A model generated the notes under the pieces. That model worked only from the letters and a program-made list of their open reading frames with translations, was not told where the DNA came from and ran no database searches. 64,000 nucleotides of DNA from Paramecium sonneborni (taxonomy: Eukaryota > Ciliophora > Oligohymenophorea > Peniculida > Parameciidae), in contig CAJJDN010000059.1 in NCBI GenBank assembly GCA_905182985.1, positions 215,870-279,869 on the forward strand. Reading direction: 5' to 3'. Position 1 is the stretch's first letter, and each line of letters opens with the position of its first letter. Positions 14,005 to 26,757 of the stretch are shown here, one piece after another. The position numbers were made by a program, and so were the translations under genes.

Positions 14005-14906
14005 ATTGTTTATTTATTATATTAATATTAAAGTAAAAAACAATTAATTTAGCATTTTAAATATAGTTGAAGTCAATTATATGATACTGGATGCTGTTTT
14101 TTGTTTTTTTTTTTAATGTAGAATTCTATAAAAATTTTAAAATGATTTATTAATTAATAAAATTATACATAGGAATAGAGATATTTATTTTTAAATTAAT
14201 GAATATAATAATTTTAGTTTATAAAAGCTTAGTATATTCTCTTTTAATTAATGGATAATCAACAAAAATTTTCTCAGTAACTTGATTGATTATATGAGTA
14301 ATTATTAAGAATTTAAAGGGTAATATTGGTTTTGAACATGATTTTTAATTCTTGAATATGCATCAAAAATTGGATAAAGATTATATAAAGATTTTAATAA
14401 TAATATTTCTCTCATAAATTAATTTTTTTTTATTTTCCCACTTAAAATAACGTAAGATGGGAAAACAACTCTTGATATTTTTAATCAAACAAGATAAACA
14501 AATGATGATAACCCATTTTATATATAAAATTATGAATACTGGCCTTGTAATTTGAAGGTTACTGTAATAGATAACATATATATAATAACATCAAATACAA
14601 TCCGAAAACTTTTAGAGAATTCTTATATGGTCTTGTAAAAAGAGCCTTAATTAAGAAATATATATTTTCTAGATTAAATGATGATCAATATAATAATTTA
14701 TAATTAAAAATTCCTCAAATTTTTTTCTTTTCCACTAAATTCAACAAATTTATCAACAATTAAGATTTTAAAAAACTTAACAGAGAAAAATTGGATTTTC
14801 TAAAAAAAGATTTAGAATTATCATTGATCTTCTTATGCTTGATATCTTTACAATACATTAATGATGATTTTATATTCTTTATTTGATAATATTATTATTA
14901 AATATA
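14005..14906. other. Intergenic with ambiguous open frames
   Basis: Both strands hold long TGA-free stretches, which are expected by chance when only TGA is a stop. A plus-strand frame around 14400-14560 reads ITQDGKTTLDIFNQ, faintly like an ankyrin repeat, and another frame at about 14535-14885 looks fairly protein-like (REKLDFLKKDLELS). They do not join through any clear short intron, and TGA codons interrupt the upstream part. At most this is a decayed gene. Confidence 0.3.
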
Positions 14907-15904
14907 TCATTCTTATATCTGAGTTACAGCTTCAGCTCCCTTTTCATGGGACATCCTTGACATAAAATTTCTTAAAAATATTGGCAATAAACTTTCAAGG
15001 TATAATTAGATTTAATGAATGCAATTTGGAGTAATTTCATTTGTCCTTCCAACATATTTCCATGTAGATTAAACAAGCTTTTGTGGCTAAATTATAAAAG
15101 CTCCTTTTTGATGATTTATCATTGCAGTGCTTACATAATAAGGCTTTAAAGTTAATATGTCAATATTTTTATGGTTCCTTAATTCTAATGATAAAGCATC
15201 AAAAAAATTTGCAATTCCAATCTAAATATTATTAACTATAATACTTTAGATGCTCCATAACCAAAAAAAAATGGATATGGATAATATGCTGAAGCAGAAC
15301 TTAAATTCAATATTAATGATTAGTATTTATTTCTTAATATCATCTGATTAATGACAGCTTATGTAACCATTATTTGGGCAACAAAATTTATATTAAATCC
15401 TTCTATAATATTTTTCATTGGTAATCTATTAAAAATTCCAAATTATCCTTTTGATGTTCCAACATTATTAATTAATATAGATATGTCTAACTTTGAAATT
15501 TCTTACTAAAATTTTTTATAGAATTCTGGATTATCACCTTAAGCAAAATCAATTAATAAAGTTTTCACCATTAGATCACTTTTGATTGATTTTATTTCTT
15601 ATTGTATTGAATCTAAGCTTGCTTAATTAAAATCTACAATAATCAAATTGAATCCTTTTCTAGCTAAATCTAAAGCAAATTCTCTTCCAATTCCACCAGC
15701 TCCCCCAGTTATTAATGCATATGATCCCTTTCCATATCTGTTTGCAATATCTACTTATTATAAACTTAATGTTGAAATAATTGCTTTTGCTCTTCTGAAT
15801 AGGAATTTTGTTGTAAGATAAAGTCCTAAAATCGTTAAATGTGGATCAATTTTTCTTTTATTTCTTGAGTAAAATTTAATAGATCTGCTAAGTATATTAT
15901 TCAT
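14907..15904 (-). CDS. Short-chain dehydrogenase/reductase (ketoacyl or steroid type)
   Basis: A 324-residue NAD(P)-dependent oxidoreductase after removal of one 23-nt intron (GTATTATAG...TATTTAG), giving exactly 325 codons. Classical SDR landmarks are all present: the nucleotide-binding [13 protein letters not shown] near residue 60, INNVG in the central strand, and the catalytic Tyr-x3-Lys as YGASK, with serines upstream (LNLSSASAY). An N-terminal segment rich in basic and hydrophobic residues could anchor it in a membrane. The arrangement resembles the 17-beta-hydroxysteroid dehydrogenase 12 and very-long-chain 3-ketoacyl-CoA reductase group of the endoplasmic reticulum; that subgroup assignment is moderate. 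The start is the ATG opening [11 protein letters not shown]. An upstream GTG could extend the frame but is not needed. Confidence 0.88.
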
Positions 15905-16115
15905 ATTTTCTATATAAATTAATAAATTCTGAATATAAAAAAGAATAAAATTATTAAAGGACACCCTTTCTACTTTGTAAGATTCTCAATTTTAAACTAG
16001 TAATTTTTATACCCCTTTAATTTATTTGATTATTTATGTTTTTAATTTAATTTTTTTTGATCATTATCCAAATACAAATATAAGTAAAATATATAAATAT
16101 ATTATCTATTAAACA
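15905..16115. promoter_or_regulatory. Short divergent intergenic region
   Basis: About 210 AT-rich bases separate the starts of the dehydrogenase (minus) and the membrane protein (plus), so both promoters must lie here. No specific motif is recognisable. Confidence 0.4.
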
Positions 16116-17884
16116 ATGAAGATGGTTTTGATATCGATTCTTTTCATGTAAGCTTATAGTCTTAGAATCACTAATCCAAATGTAACAGTAATAGATGAGA
16201 CATTTACTACAAACAGCTTTTACAGATAAGTGTCTGAAAATATCGAAATTCCTTATGGAGCGTATATATAATCCATATCATTATAGTTATCCAGGGGTAT
16301 TTGCGATAGACTTACATTAAAGAGTAAAAGGAGAGATTAGCAATTAAAGCATTAATTTAGGAGATTTTGAGAAGGTAGAGGAAGATATTTTAGAAGAAGA
16401 TGGTTGTTTTTCAATTTAGAGGAACATTGAAATAAGTTTAAAATTGAAACTTTGGCTTGATAAGAGTGGATTAACAAGGGATATATATTGTACTGATGTT
16501 GCATTGGCTGAAGATTTTAAGAAGGCTTATGTTGTTAGAAATGACTTTATAATTATTTAAGTAGATTTGAATTAGGGATTATATATAATATAGCTTGAAC
16601 CTTATAAATTTTCATTTGCAGAATTACTTAATTATGATGACGAAAATAATGATTACCATCCTTATTTAGTCAGAGACAAAAAATCAAATAAGATTTTTAT
16701 ATTCACTACAAATGGGGGTGTGAGTTTTGATAGTGGGAATGGGTCTGATATATAATTTAAAATTGAATAAGAAATCAAAAAAAGAGATTAAATCTATAAT
16801 GTTCATTATAATGAAAAACATTAATTAATTTTTGTGGCATGTGGTTATGAAGGTGTAGATATATATAAAATAAATGATGGTGGAACATTACAATTATTAT
16901 AAGATATTTCTACGAAATAGTTATAAGTTGAAAGTTAAATAGTTGATGTGAATAGTAATGGAGAAGATGGTTTATATGTATTAGATAAAGAGAAAGGGTT
17001 AAAGTTTTATAGGATTAGAAATTTAATGCTGGTTGAATATGAATTCACAGTTACTATTTCTAATGGATAAAGTTTTGATTTTTATGAGAATACATTTTTT
17101 ATTGTTGCAAAAACAATTAATAAGTAAGATATTGCTGTTGAAGTCTTTGTTAATTAAGTAAGTTAAGAATATTACATAAATAATTATTTTTATGATTAAA
17201 TGACAATAAATGACGTAAATGTATTTTAATATTATGCTGTCTTGATTGGAGATGATGGTCATTAGATAATATATCACTCAATTTATTAAGGTATAAATTA
17301 ATATAATAAAATCAAGGATTTTTAAATGAAAATTTAATATCTCATACAACATTCTATTAACAACATTTGATAAAAGTTTAGGAGTATGGATTTGAAGGAC
17401 AGGAATGGTCAAATTAAAGAATATTTGCAGCTATTAGTAAATATGAATTCTAGTTGATAAATATCATAATGAATAATCCTAAGATTGAATGTAAATACAG
17501 TGATGTAGGAGCAAGATAATTTTATGTCTAGATAAATTCTACAAATTGCGTACAAAAAGATAATCAAAATAATTTAAATTATCAATTTACTTTATGTAAT
17601 ATATCTCATTCATTTACATTTACAACAACAGAGGTAGATTAAAAATTTATAATTATTAGTTACCAGGAAATTATAATACATATGCATATTATACACTAAC
17701 TATATATGTATTAATAGTACTTGGTATTTGGTTAATAGTCCTTTTTTACTATTTAATAAAGAAGTGGGGATATAAAATAAAATACTTAATTTGGAGAAAG
17801 AAAATTGTTGATGCAACAGCTCCTTATAATGAAAATTTTGATGTAAAAGAAACAGAATTACCACAAACATCAAAATAACAATGA
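16116..17884 (+). CDS. Type I membrane protein, propeller-like ectodomain
   Basis: A 563-residue protein after removal of three introns (16262-16286, 17291-17316, 17634-17659; 25, 26 and 26 nt), giving exactly 564 codons. It opens with a signal peptide (MKMVLISILFMQAYS). The ectodomain holds repeated strand-rich units, such as KIFIFTTNGGVSFD, LIFVACGYEGVDIYKI and GLYVLDKEKGLKFYRI, that resemble blades of a beta-propeller. Near the C-terminus a single transmembrane helix (LTIYVLIVLGIWLIVLFYYL) is followed by a short basic then acidic cytoplasmic tail. I do not recognise the family; the architecture suggests a surface or endomembrane receptor. It is followed after 121 bases by the flippase gene on the same strand. 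Confidence 0.82.
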
Positions 17885-18005
17885 AATTGACATTTATAAA
17901 TAATATATATAATGTATCTCAAACAAATAATTTTTTATAAATTAACAATTTATACGATTGATATTATTTTATATATATTATTTGAATAACTAGAAATAGA
18001 GAAGA

Positions 18006-21000
18006 ATGACTGAAACTAAAAATGTTGAAATTGAATTGCAAACCCCTCACGTAATAAATAGTCAAGATGAGAGATATTCTAAAAATGTTTTTGGTAATAT
18101 ATCCTGTGATGAAAAGATTATTAGTATGATAATATTGAAAAGAAAGGAAACTATGCTTAAAAATATTAATCTAAGAATAGAAAAATTACTTCAAATAGAC
18201 CAGATTATCAATTACCAAATAATAGTATCTAAACATCTAAATATACATTATTGAATTTTTTTCCGAAATAATTATTTGAGTAATTTTCAAAGCTGGCAAA
18301 TGTTTATTTTGTGGTATGTTTTAATGGTTATCAAATTAGTTAATGGGTGCATTATAAATGGTTCCAGAAGTTACAATAAGTTCAGGAATACCGACAATAT
18401 ATTTACCATTAGGATTCATAATTTTGATAAGTGGAGCAAAGGATTTTTATGAAGATTATAAAAGAAGGACTTCTGATAATGAGGAAAATAAACAGTAAGT
18501 AACAGTATTTGATGGAAAAGATTTTGTAAAAGTTCCTTCATATGATTTAAGAGTAGGTCATATATTGAAGGTGTGTTAAGATGAAATAATTCCAGCTGAT
18601 ATGATCTTATTAAGATCAAGTGAGAAAAAAGGAATTTGTTATGTTGAAACTAAATCACTTGATGGAGAAACTAATTTAAAATAAAAAAATGTTCATGTAG
18701 ATCATCTTTAGATTTTTAAATCAGATGATTGTTTTGGACAATTAGACAAAAGAATAATATTAAAATATTAGGCACCAACTCCTTATTTGTATAAATTTAT
18801 AGGAGAAACGACAACCTCAAATCTATAAGTCTCATCAATTAATTTTAATAATTTTCTTTTAAGAGGATGCAATTTAAGAAATGTTAAATATATTTTTGGT
18901 TTAGTAGCTTATACTGGTCATGATACAAAAATTATGATGAATTCTTATAGAGCTAGAACGAAGCGCAGTAAATTAGAAGTCAAAATGTAAAAGTTTATTT
19001 TAATAATCTTTATAATTTAATTTATCATGTGTATCATAGCATCTGCTGTTTATGCAATTTCATATTTTGATAATAGAGAATTTTTAAATTATTTATATAT
19101 AGAAATAAATACTTCAGAGTATACAATTCCATATAACTTTTTTGTAAGATTTGGTAATTGGATGTTAATTTTTAATAATTTTGTACCAATCTCTCTTTTG
19201 GTAACTTTAGAGATGGTAAAATTTATTCAAGGGAAGATTATGACGTTAGATGAAAAATTGAATTAGCCAAGAGTATAGACTTCAAATTTAAATGAGGAAC
19301 TTGGATAAATAGAGCATATTTTTAGTGATAAAACTGGTACTTTAACATGTAATATAATGGAGTTTAAACAAATAATAATGTATACTTTTAAAATCAATAT
19401 AGAGGCAATCAGAATTATGGAGATATACTAAGATCATCAGATGAATATATTGGAGATGATGAATTAATTAATTATCCATAAGTTAGTAATGTAGATTTTA
19501 GAGATAAAACTTTGTTATAAGCAATAGCAGATAAAAATCATATAATGCATGATAAAGTTGTTGAATGTTTAAAAATGATATCAATATGTCATACAGTTAT
19601 ATCAGATTAAAAAGATGGGAAACTACTTTATAATGCAACATCACCTGATGAATTAGCTTTATTAAATTTTGCTAGATTTGTAGGATTTGAATTTTTGGGA
19701 ACAGATGAAAATAATATAAAAAGAATAAGCTTTTAAGAAGAGATAATTGAATATCAATTATTGGAAATGTTCGAATTTACATCTCAAAGAAAGAGATAAT
19801 CAATTTTAGTTTAAGTGATTAAAACTGGAGAAATATATTTATTTTCAAAAGGTGCAGATTCTGTTTTATTGGATTAGGTGAGATTATCAAAAGAAGAATT
19901 AAATAAAAATGAATATCATAATTTAGTGTAGAGATTATAGGAATATGGTAAAATAGGATTAAGAACTTTGGTTTTATCTAAGAGAAAATTAAGTAAATAA
20001 GATTATGAAGAATGGCATAGACGTTATTAATAAGCAACATAATAAATAGAAAATAGGGAAGAAAAGATGCAGGTGCTTTAAGATGAATTGGAAAAGAATT
20101 ATGAAATTTTAGGAGCTACTGCAATAGAAGATAAATTATAATAAGATGTTTCAGATACAATTGCAGCAATAAAAGCAGCTGGAATAAAAGTTTGGGTGTT
20201 AACAGGAGATAAAATTGAGACTGCTATTAATATTGGTTATTCGTGTTCATTATTAACAAATAATTTAGTTTAACATATAGTTGATGAAAAAGAAGAACTT
20301 TTAATTAATGAAAGATTAGATGATATTTTAAATAAGATTCCTACTCTTTAGACAACTTAAGGATAAGCTTTAATTATATCTGGTGATGCTTTATTACATG
20401 CTTTGAAACCAGATATATAAAAAAAAGTAGCAGAAATTTGTGGATTTTGTGAAGTTGTTTTATGTTGTAGAGTAAGTCCAAAATAAAAATAAGATGTTGT
20501 ATCTTTAATAAGAGGAAGAAATCAATAATGTTCTACCCTTGCTATAGGAGACGGTGCAAATGATGTTAATATGATTACAGCTGCTCATGTTGGAGTTGGT
20601 ATTAGAGGCGTTGAAGGTTAATAAGCAGCAAGAGCAGCTGATTATAGTGTCTAAGAATTTAGAGAATTGAGAAGATTATTATTTTTTCATGGAAGAGAGT
20701 GTTATCGTAGAAATAGTGTTTTAGTTTGCTACACTTTTTATAAAAATATTCTAGTTGTATTACCTTAATTTTGGTATGGCATTCTCTCTATGTATTCTGC
20801 TTAATCATTATATGATACATTCATTTATTAATTATTTAATATATTATATGGATCATTACCAATTATGATCTATGGAATATTTGATGAGGAATATGATGCT
20901 GATTAATTGACTGATAATAAATTATAGAATTACTATTAATAAGGTCCTTAAGGAGTTTTATTTAATATATAGATAGTTTTATTTTGGATTTTCTGTGGAT

Positions 21001-21626
21001 TCTGGTAAGCTGCCATTTTATGTTTCTTTCCTACATATACTATTTCTGAAAACTTTGTAGAAAATAGTGGATTTACTCATCATTTATGGGCTCAAGGAAC
21101 TATGATATTTGGGTTGATAATTGTTGTTTGTAATTTGAAAGTTCTAATATTTTCAAATACTTACACACCTGCATTACTAGTAATTTTTAATTTATTATTT
21201 AAGGGTAGTATTTCTTTTAGTATGATATCATACTTACTTTCTTGGATCATCCTTGATAATTTACCTTCAGCTGAAGCATATGTTGTTTTTTAATCGTATT
21301 AATTTATTTAAATAATTAGATTATTTTAAACACCTAATTTTCATTTAGGCAATATTTTAGTTATTGCTGCCATTTGCAGTGTTGATATTGCATTAAATAT
21401 TAAACTTAATAGAGTCTTATAAAAGGTCAATTAAAATATGTCTATTAAAGCACCTTTTACCTAAAATAATTTATCTCTCTAATAAGCTCCTAAAATAGTT
21501 GGAAAGTTAAACAACAAAGCTCATACAGGATTTGCATTTAATTGTTTAGATAGAGATGAATTAGAAGATTAGGATAAAATTGATTTGTATGGAATAGACA
21601 ATTAAGTTTAATCTTAAAATGGATGA
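18006..21626 (+). CDS. P4-type ATPase (phospholipid flippase)
   Basis: An 1182-residue P-type ATPase. Three introns (18094-18116, 18314-18339, 19380-19402) bring it to exactly 1183 codons. Diagnostic motifs in order: [21 protein letters not shown] of the first membrane helices, DGETNLK of the actuator domain, the phosphorylation loop DKTGTLT with its aspartate near 19327, the hinge-region [10 protein letters not shown], and a late HTGFAF motif typical of P4 enzymes. Four further membrane pairs follow in the C-terminal half. P4-ATPases move aminophospholipids from the outer to the cytosolic leaflet of plasma and Golgi membranes, normally with a CDC50 partner, which is not seen here. It converges with the next gene; only 33 bases separate the stop codons. 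Confidence 0.96.
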
Positions 21627-21659
21627 AAGTCTTGTTTTATTTTTTATTATTATATTGAA

Positions 21660-23083
21660 TCAAATATTAATAAATGATCTAAAATCTAAGCCATTACCAC
21701 TATACAAATATGGAGCAATAAAAGAATTGTCAGCAACTTTAATATGATATCCAAAATCAGTAGGATTTCCGAATACTAAATTATTTTAAAAGGTAGCATC
21801 TTAAGCTAATCTTATCATAATATTCAACTTTACTTAATTTATGAAGCTTAAACATTTTCAATTCTACTTATAATACGATTTTATTCGAAAACAACCTCAT
21901 ATGAATTGTCAGTATTTTTAAGGACTTATCTAATAAATGGAATTGCTCTTTTTGCCTATAGTTTGTATATCTCAATGATATACCTATCCTTATTTTGCTA
22001 AATAAAAGAAAGTAGCAGCAATAGTAGGAACTGTTAATATTGTAGAATAATATGCATCACCTCTGTAAAATAAATACAGGAAATAACCAGCAAAGACTCC
22101 TGCCAATATTTAATATCTTAAAACATGATGTTCTTATGCTTATGATTCATATACTAATTTCTATCCTTTTTCATTAAATCTATTCTAAGCAAATCCTGAT
22201 TGATATTCCTTTTCATATAATTCTTATAAGAATAATTTAAAATCATGTCCATCAACATTTCTAGCATATTCTTAATCTTCAGCCGAAAATTGCTTTGTAG
22301 CTCTGTTGACAGTTTAAATAAAGAGTTATTTCTCTTATGCTTATTAATCCAATTTCTCTGTCACCTACACATCAGTCTCTTAATTTGATTCAATGAATGA
22401 TTTAATCAAACCAACATATCTAATTATTAAATGCTAAAATACCTTCCTTAATTAAATTAATAATTTTAGAAGATTGATTCAAGTGATTCTGTTAATTAAA
22501 CTGCCAATTATGGATCTTTTACTTCTGCTTTTATTCTATTTATGACTTTATTAGTTCTTTCTCTGAATATTTATTCTAATTGTTAAACGTAGCCTCTAAA
22601 ATATTATATAATCTCTACGGTGAGACTAAATTATCATAATGAATTCCTTCCAAATATATGCTAAACAAATCTTGAGCTGCTTATTTTCTTGCTTCATTTG
22701 TAAGTTTGCTGATTTCTGGAATTCTATATTAAAGACTTGAAGCAAATTGTTCTAAGTTTTCACCATTTTGTTATTATTATCTGAATAATAATTCTAATTT
22801 TTCAACGTGAAGCTAAATAAATACAAATAAAATTATTAACCTTATAATCATTTGGGTTTGGAAAATTTTGAGGTCGAAGTAATTAACTTAATTAGTAAAT
22901 GCCTGAAAGTTTTGTTAATTAAGAAGTTGTTATTCCATACTTATTTGCTACTTATTAGAATTGGGCAATTTAAGCTTATTAAATAGATGGATTTGCAGCT
23001 TCTCTTAAACATACATACTCCCTTAAGTATCGCAAACGAGTTGGATATTGTCTCATAGAATTTCCTAACACTTTTCTAAACAT
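21660..23083 (-). CDS. Unknown protein with two C-terminal membrane helices
   Basis: A 432-residue protein after removal of five introns of 28, 23, 23, 28 and 23 nt; the result is exactly 433 codons, which supports the model. The N-terminus (MFRKVLGNSMRQYPTRLRYL) is basic and lacks acidic residues, as in mitochondrial targeting sequences. The middle is Gln-rich and helical. Near residue 330 two adjacent hydrophobic segments occur (ILAGVFAGYFLYLF and STILTVPTIAATFFYLA), suggesting an inner-membrane hairpin. I recognise no family. The first nine codons lie in contig-overlap repeat B, so this start is also found, truncated, at 24291. Confidence 0.8.
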
Positions 23084-23099
23084 ATTTAAGATATTTAAT

Positions 23100-23693
23100 T
23101 TAATGAATAAGTGGATATTCAAATTTATATGATAAAAATAATTGATTTTTTTATTCTGTATACATTTCTTTAATTAATTATAAACGTTATACTAATTAAA
23201 TAGTTAAGTTATTGCTTTAAAAAATGAGATTTTATTACAAGCATGCTCTTAAATTAACTTATTCAGTTTTAAAGATTTGTTGATAGTTGATTTTTTTGTC
23301 TTGATTAAACATTTTTGAAAATGTACTAACAAAATTCCTCTATTATCCAATTCCAAAAGGTTTCTTCAGCATTTAAACATTTTAATTTAACTTCAAAGAT
23401 AACCATAATAAATGGTTGATTCTATTGGCCTATAATTCATTTTATCTTTACCTTATTTGATACAATAGGGTTTTAATGAGAATATTTTTTTTAATTTCTT
23501 CATAGCCTAGCTATGAAATAGTAGCAGATAATTAGCAGAAGAATATAAATTAGGGGACATAAAAAAGATAAGAGGAAATGGATTGATTTGAAGAAAAACC
23601 CAAGCAAGACAAAAAAAAGTATTGAAATGCTACCATTATTCCAGCCTTATCATATACTAGAAGAAACGCTAAACTTAATAGCAGAATCTACAT
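23100..23693 (-). CDS. Possible secreted or membrane protein, weak
   Basis: A TGA-free minus frame starts at the ATG opening MQILLLSLAFLLVYDKAG, which looks like a signal peptide, and continues for about 200 codons (for example QANRINHLLWLSLKLNQN). It has no clear stop before the next gene's ATG, so either an intron hides the stop or the frame is accidental. A plus-strand frame over 23510-23780 also looks partly coding but carries three TGAs. The same sequence recurs in repeat B copy 2. No family is recognised. Confidence 0.3.
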
Positions 23694-24087
23694 ATACAGC
23701 CCAACTTCCTCATTAAAAATGAATTGCTTATAGGGCAACACGAATAAAATCTTTCATAAAATATAGTAAATTTTTTGAAGTAAGATAATTAAATTCCCCT
23801 TTTTTATTTAATCTTTAAGTTCTTTTATTCTGGGATAATATTTTCTCCTTCTTTTCCCCCTTATTTCACTTAATTATTTTCAATTTATTTAAGATTTCCA
23901 ATAAACTTTTCTCTTATTTCATCCTGTTTGATAACAATTAAATGAAATAAAGGATATAATTATATAGATTTTAGATCTTGAAGAAGCTCAAAAACAGTTT
24001 CTTACAATAAAATATCTTAGTTCTTCTATCAGCTATAATGACACTTCTTGTGTTCTGACTTCTCCTTAAACAGGTAATTAATAATTT

Positions 24088-24263
24088 ATGATATTAAAGT
24101 TCATACAAAGAGTTTCATATTTCGATTCATTTGGAGCAGAGGTGAAGTTAAATTTCCAAAAAAAAGAAACTCATCAATCTCCATTCGGTGGTTTTTGCAC
24201 AATTTTAATGGTAGTTGTTTTAGGGATAGTTTTCATATCAGGAGCAATAAATGTAATTAAATA
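24088..24263 (+). CDS. Duplicate 5' fragment of the two-helix family gene
   Basis: This is the same sequence as the start of the gene at 25296, cut off by the N at 24264 after 58 codons. It is a copy created by the unmerged contig overlap and should not be counted as a second gene. Confidence 0.9.
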
Positions 24264-24264
24264 N
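24264..24264. other. Assembly gap (single N)
   Basis: Single undetermined base between the two copies of repeat B; a contig join. Confidence 0.97.
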
Positions 24265-25471
24265 AGAATTTCCTAACACTTTTCTAAACATATTTAAGAT
24301 ATTTAATTTAATGAATAAGTGGATATTCAAATTTATATGATAAAAATAATTGATTTTTTTATTCTGTATACATTTCTTTAATTAATTATAAACGTTATAC
24401 TAATTAAATAGTTAAGTTATTGCTTTAAAAAATGAGATTTTATTACAAGCATGCTCTTAAATTAACTTATTCAGTTTTAAAGATTTGTTGATAGTTGATT
24501 TTTTTGTCTTGATTAAACATTTTTGAAAATGTACTAACAAAATTCCTCTATTATCCAATTCCAAAAGGTTTCTTCAGCATTTAAACATTTTAATTTAACT
24601 TCAAAGATAACCATAATAAATGGTTGATTCTATTGGCCTATAATTCATTTTATCTTTACCTTATTTGATACAATAGGGTTTTAATGAGAATATTTTTTTT
24701 AATTTCTTCATAGCCTAGCTATGAAATAGTAGCAGATAATTAGCAGAAGAATATAAATTAGGGGACATAAAAAAGATAAGAGGAAATGGATTGATTTGAA
24801 GAAAAACCCAAGCAAGACAAAAAAAAGTATTGAAATGCTACCATTATTCCAGCCTTATCATATACTAGAAGAAACGCTAAACTTAATAGCAGAATCTACA
24901 TATACAGCCCAACTTCCTCATTAAAAATGAATTGCTTATAGGGCAACACGAATAAAATCTTTCATAAAATATAGTAAATTTTTTGAAGTAAGATAATTAA
25001 ATTCCCCTTTTTTATTTAATCTTTAAGTTCTTTTATTCTGGGATAATATTTTCTCCTTCTTTTCCCCCTTATTTCACTTAATTATTTTCAATTTATTTAA
25101 GATTTCCAATAAACTTTTCTCTTATTTCATCCTGTTTGATAACAATTAAATGAAATAAAGGATATAATTATATAGATTTTAGATCTTGAAGAAGCTCAAA
25201 AACAGTTTCTTACAATAAAATATCTTAGTTCTTCTATCAGCTATAATGACACTTCTTGTGTTCTGACTTCTCCTTAAACAGGTAATTAATAATTTATGAT
25301 ATTAAAGTTCATACAAAGAGTTTCATATTTCGATTCATTTGGAGCAGAGGTGAAGTTAAATTTCCAAAAAAAAGAAACTCATCAATCTCCATTCGGTGGT
25401 TTTTGCACAATTTTAATGGTAGTTGTTTTAGGGATAGTTTTCATATCAGGAGCAATAAATGTAATTAAATA
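24265..25471. repeat. Direct repeat B, copy 2 (contig overlap)
   Basis: Second copy of the 1207-bp block. It is continuous with the rest of the plus-strand gene downstream. Confidence 0.95.
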
Positions 25472-26000
25472 TAAACATTCACTGTATCTTTATTTAATAA
25501 TCTATTGAGATCTCATCCAATAAGATATTAAACATTGATCCTCCTTTGACTACACTCAATTATAATGATTACATGATAGCATTCTAAGTAGAGGATCCAA
25601 TCATCAACGGAACTAAAAAGTTAATAGATTTTATCTATACATAATATGAACAAAAGCTTAATGAAAATGGTACCCTTAATAAAATTGAATTATACTCATT
25701 ACCACTTGAATAATGCACTCTCAATCATTTTCAAGAACTTAATGAATCCACTATCTATAATGTATAACTACCTATCTACTAAATTTTAGAAAATACTCAA
25801 AGATTAACTCTAGAGTTACTATTGTCTCCCTATCAATTATACACTTAATCTTTAAGGCACTATAAATCTAATACGTTTTAATATGGCAGAATTACTGCTA
25901 TACTTTGCTCCACCAATACATGTGTCTCCTAAAGGTTAATCTCTTACATTTTTTCCAATAGTATACATTGGTTGTTTTATAACAGATTATGTTTCTAATT
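25296..26000 (+). pseudogene. Two-membrane-segment ciliate family protein, frame broken
   Basis: The N-terminus (MILKFIQRVSYFDSFGAEVK, then ETHQSPFGGF and a strong membrane helix TILMVVVLGIVFISGAI) matches a large ciliate membrane family with an FDSFG...LNF...GGF opening, as I recall it. The luminal part follows in a different frame from about 25510 (KILNIDPPLTTLNYNDYMIAF, CSTNTCVS). The best short-intron candidate, 25484-25509 (26 nt), leaves the wrong phase; only a 49-nt excision from 25461 to 25509 would fit. A second frame change is needed near 25930, and no convincing stop or second membrane helix is found. So this is either a decaying gene or one with a base error next to the contig edge. 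The 3' end given is approximate. Confidence 0.5.
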
Positions 26001-26206
26001 TTTTTTTAATTCTCCATTACTTCTAGTATTTATATCTTTTAAAAGTATTAAGATTAGTCTTATTTTATTATCATAATATCATCTTTTTCTTTTAGTGTAT
26101 AGCAATCTCCTAACATTTAATAAATTTCTTATCTAAAGCATATAACTTTACGTGATATAAGGATAAGCATGTATAATGATCATTCCTTTAATCATATTTA
26201 ATTAAT

Positions 26207-26523
26207 TCATATACCCTGGAAATTTCTTAGAAGGTACTTCTTTTAAATCATTTTAATTAAATCATTAAAAAAAATTTCCCATTTATCCTTATCTCTTGTG
26301 ACCTAGATAGTGATATCTGCAGCAAATTGCAAATGGATGCCTAATAGAACATGCTTAATCAAATATTGATTTACTCTTAGGTTTGGGTCCTTTTCCACAC
26401 AAAATCTCTCTATCATGTTTAATAACCTTCTTTCGTTATTTCCTAATTCTAGAAAAGCTCTTCCTATTTGATTAGCTACCAGATCTTATTTTTATTATGT
26501 CTTCCAAAACTTATGTCTGTCAT
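26207..26523 (-). CDS. Small unknown protein
   Basis: A clearly coding minus frame runs over about 26210-26480 and includes NQIGRAFLELGNNERRLLNM, ERFCVEKDPNLRVNQYLIKH and FAADITIQVTRDKDKW, ending in NFQGI before TGA. Its 5' end is uncertain. One model starts at 26523 with a 26-nt intron (GTTTTGG...AATAAG), giving 96 residues; in another the frame continues upstream through QYAQRKKYLILFLDDRH with no ATG before the contig overlap begins at 26758. No family is recognised. The composition, with Asp, Arg and Trp well above the background, marks it as a real gene. Confidence 0.6.
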
Positions 26524-26757
26524 CTAAAAATAAAATTAAATATTTTTTTCTTTATGCATACTAGCTTAAGTGAATTCTCAATCTTTTCGAATTAAATTAA
26601 ACAAATTAATAATCTAAAATAACTATATTTGGTGATTAAAAATAAAGGGAATAGTGCTTGAAATAAGGTAAATTAAGAAATTTAAATAAATAATAAATTA
26701 AATTCAAATAAAATAGTTTCAGAAAACCAGTCAAAAATTTCAATTATTCAAACAATA

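Larger units (their letters stand above)
23057..24263. repeat. Direct repeat B, copy 1 (contig overlap)
   Basis: A 1207-bp block identical to 24265-25471 and ending at the N at 24264. It carries the N-terminus of the preceding minus-strand gene and the first 58 codons of the plus-strand two-helix family gene. Confidence 0.95.

Noticed and set aside
15905..15964. Upstream GTG start extending the dehydrogenase by 20 residues
   Set aside because: An in-frame ATG at 15904 lies directly before the normal N-terminal segment; GTG starts are not expected in a ciliate nuclear gene.
23500..23780. Plus-strand frame with protein-like pieces such as EIVADNQQKNINQG
   Set aside because: Three TGAs in 250 bases and no intron that removes them; left as ambiguous and not called a gene.
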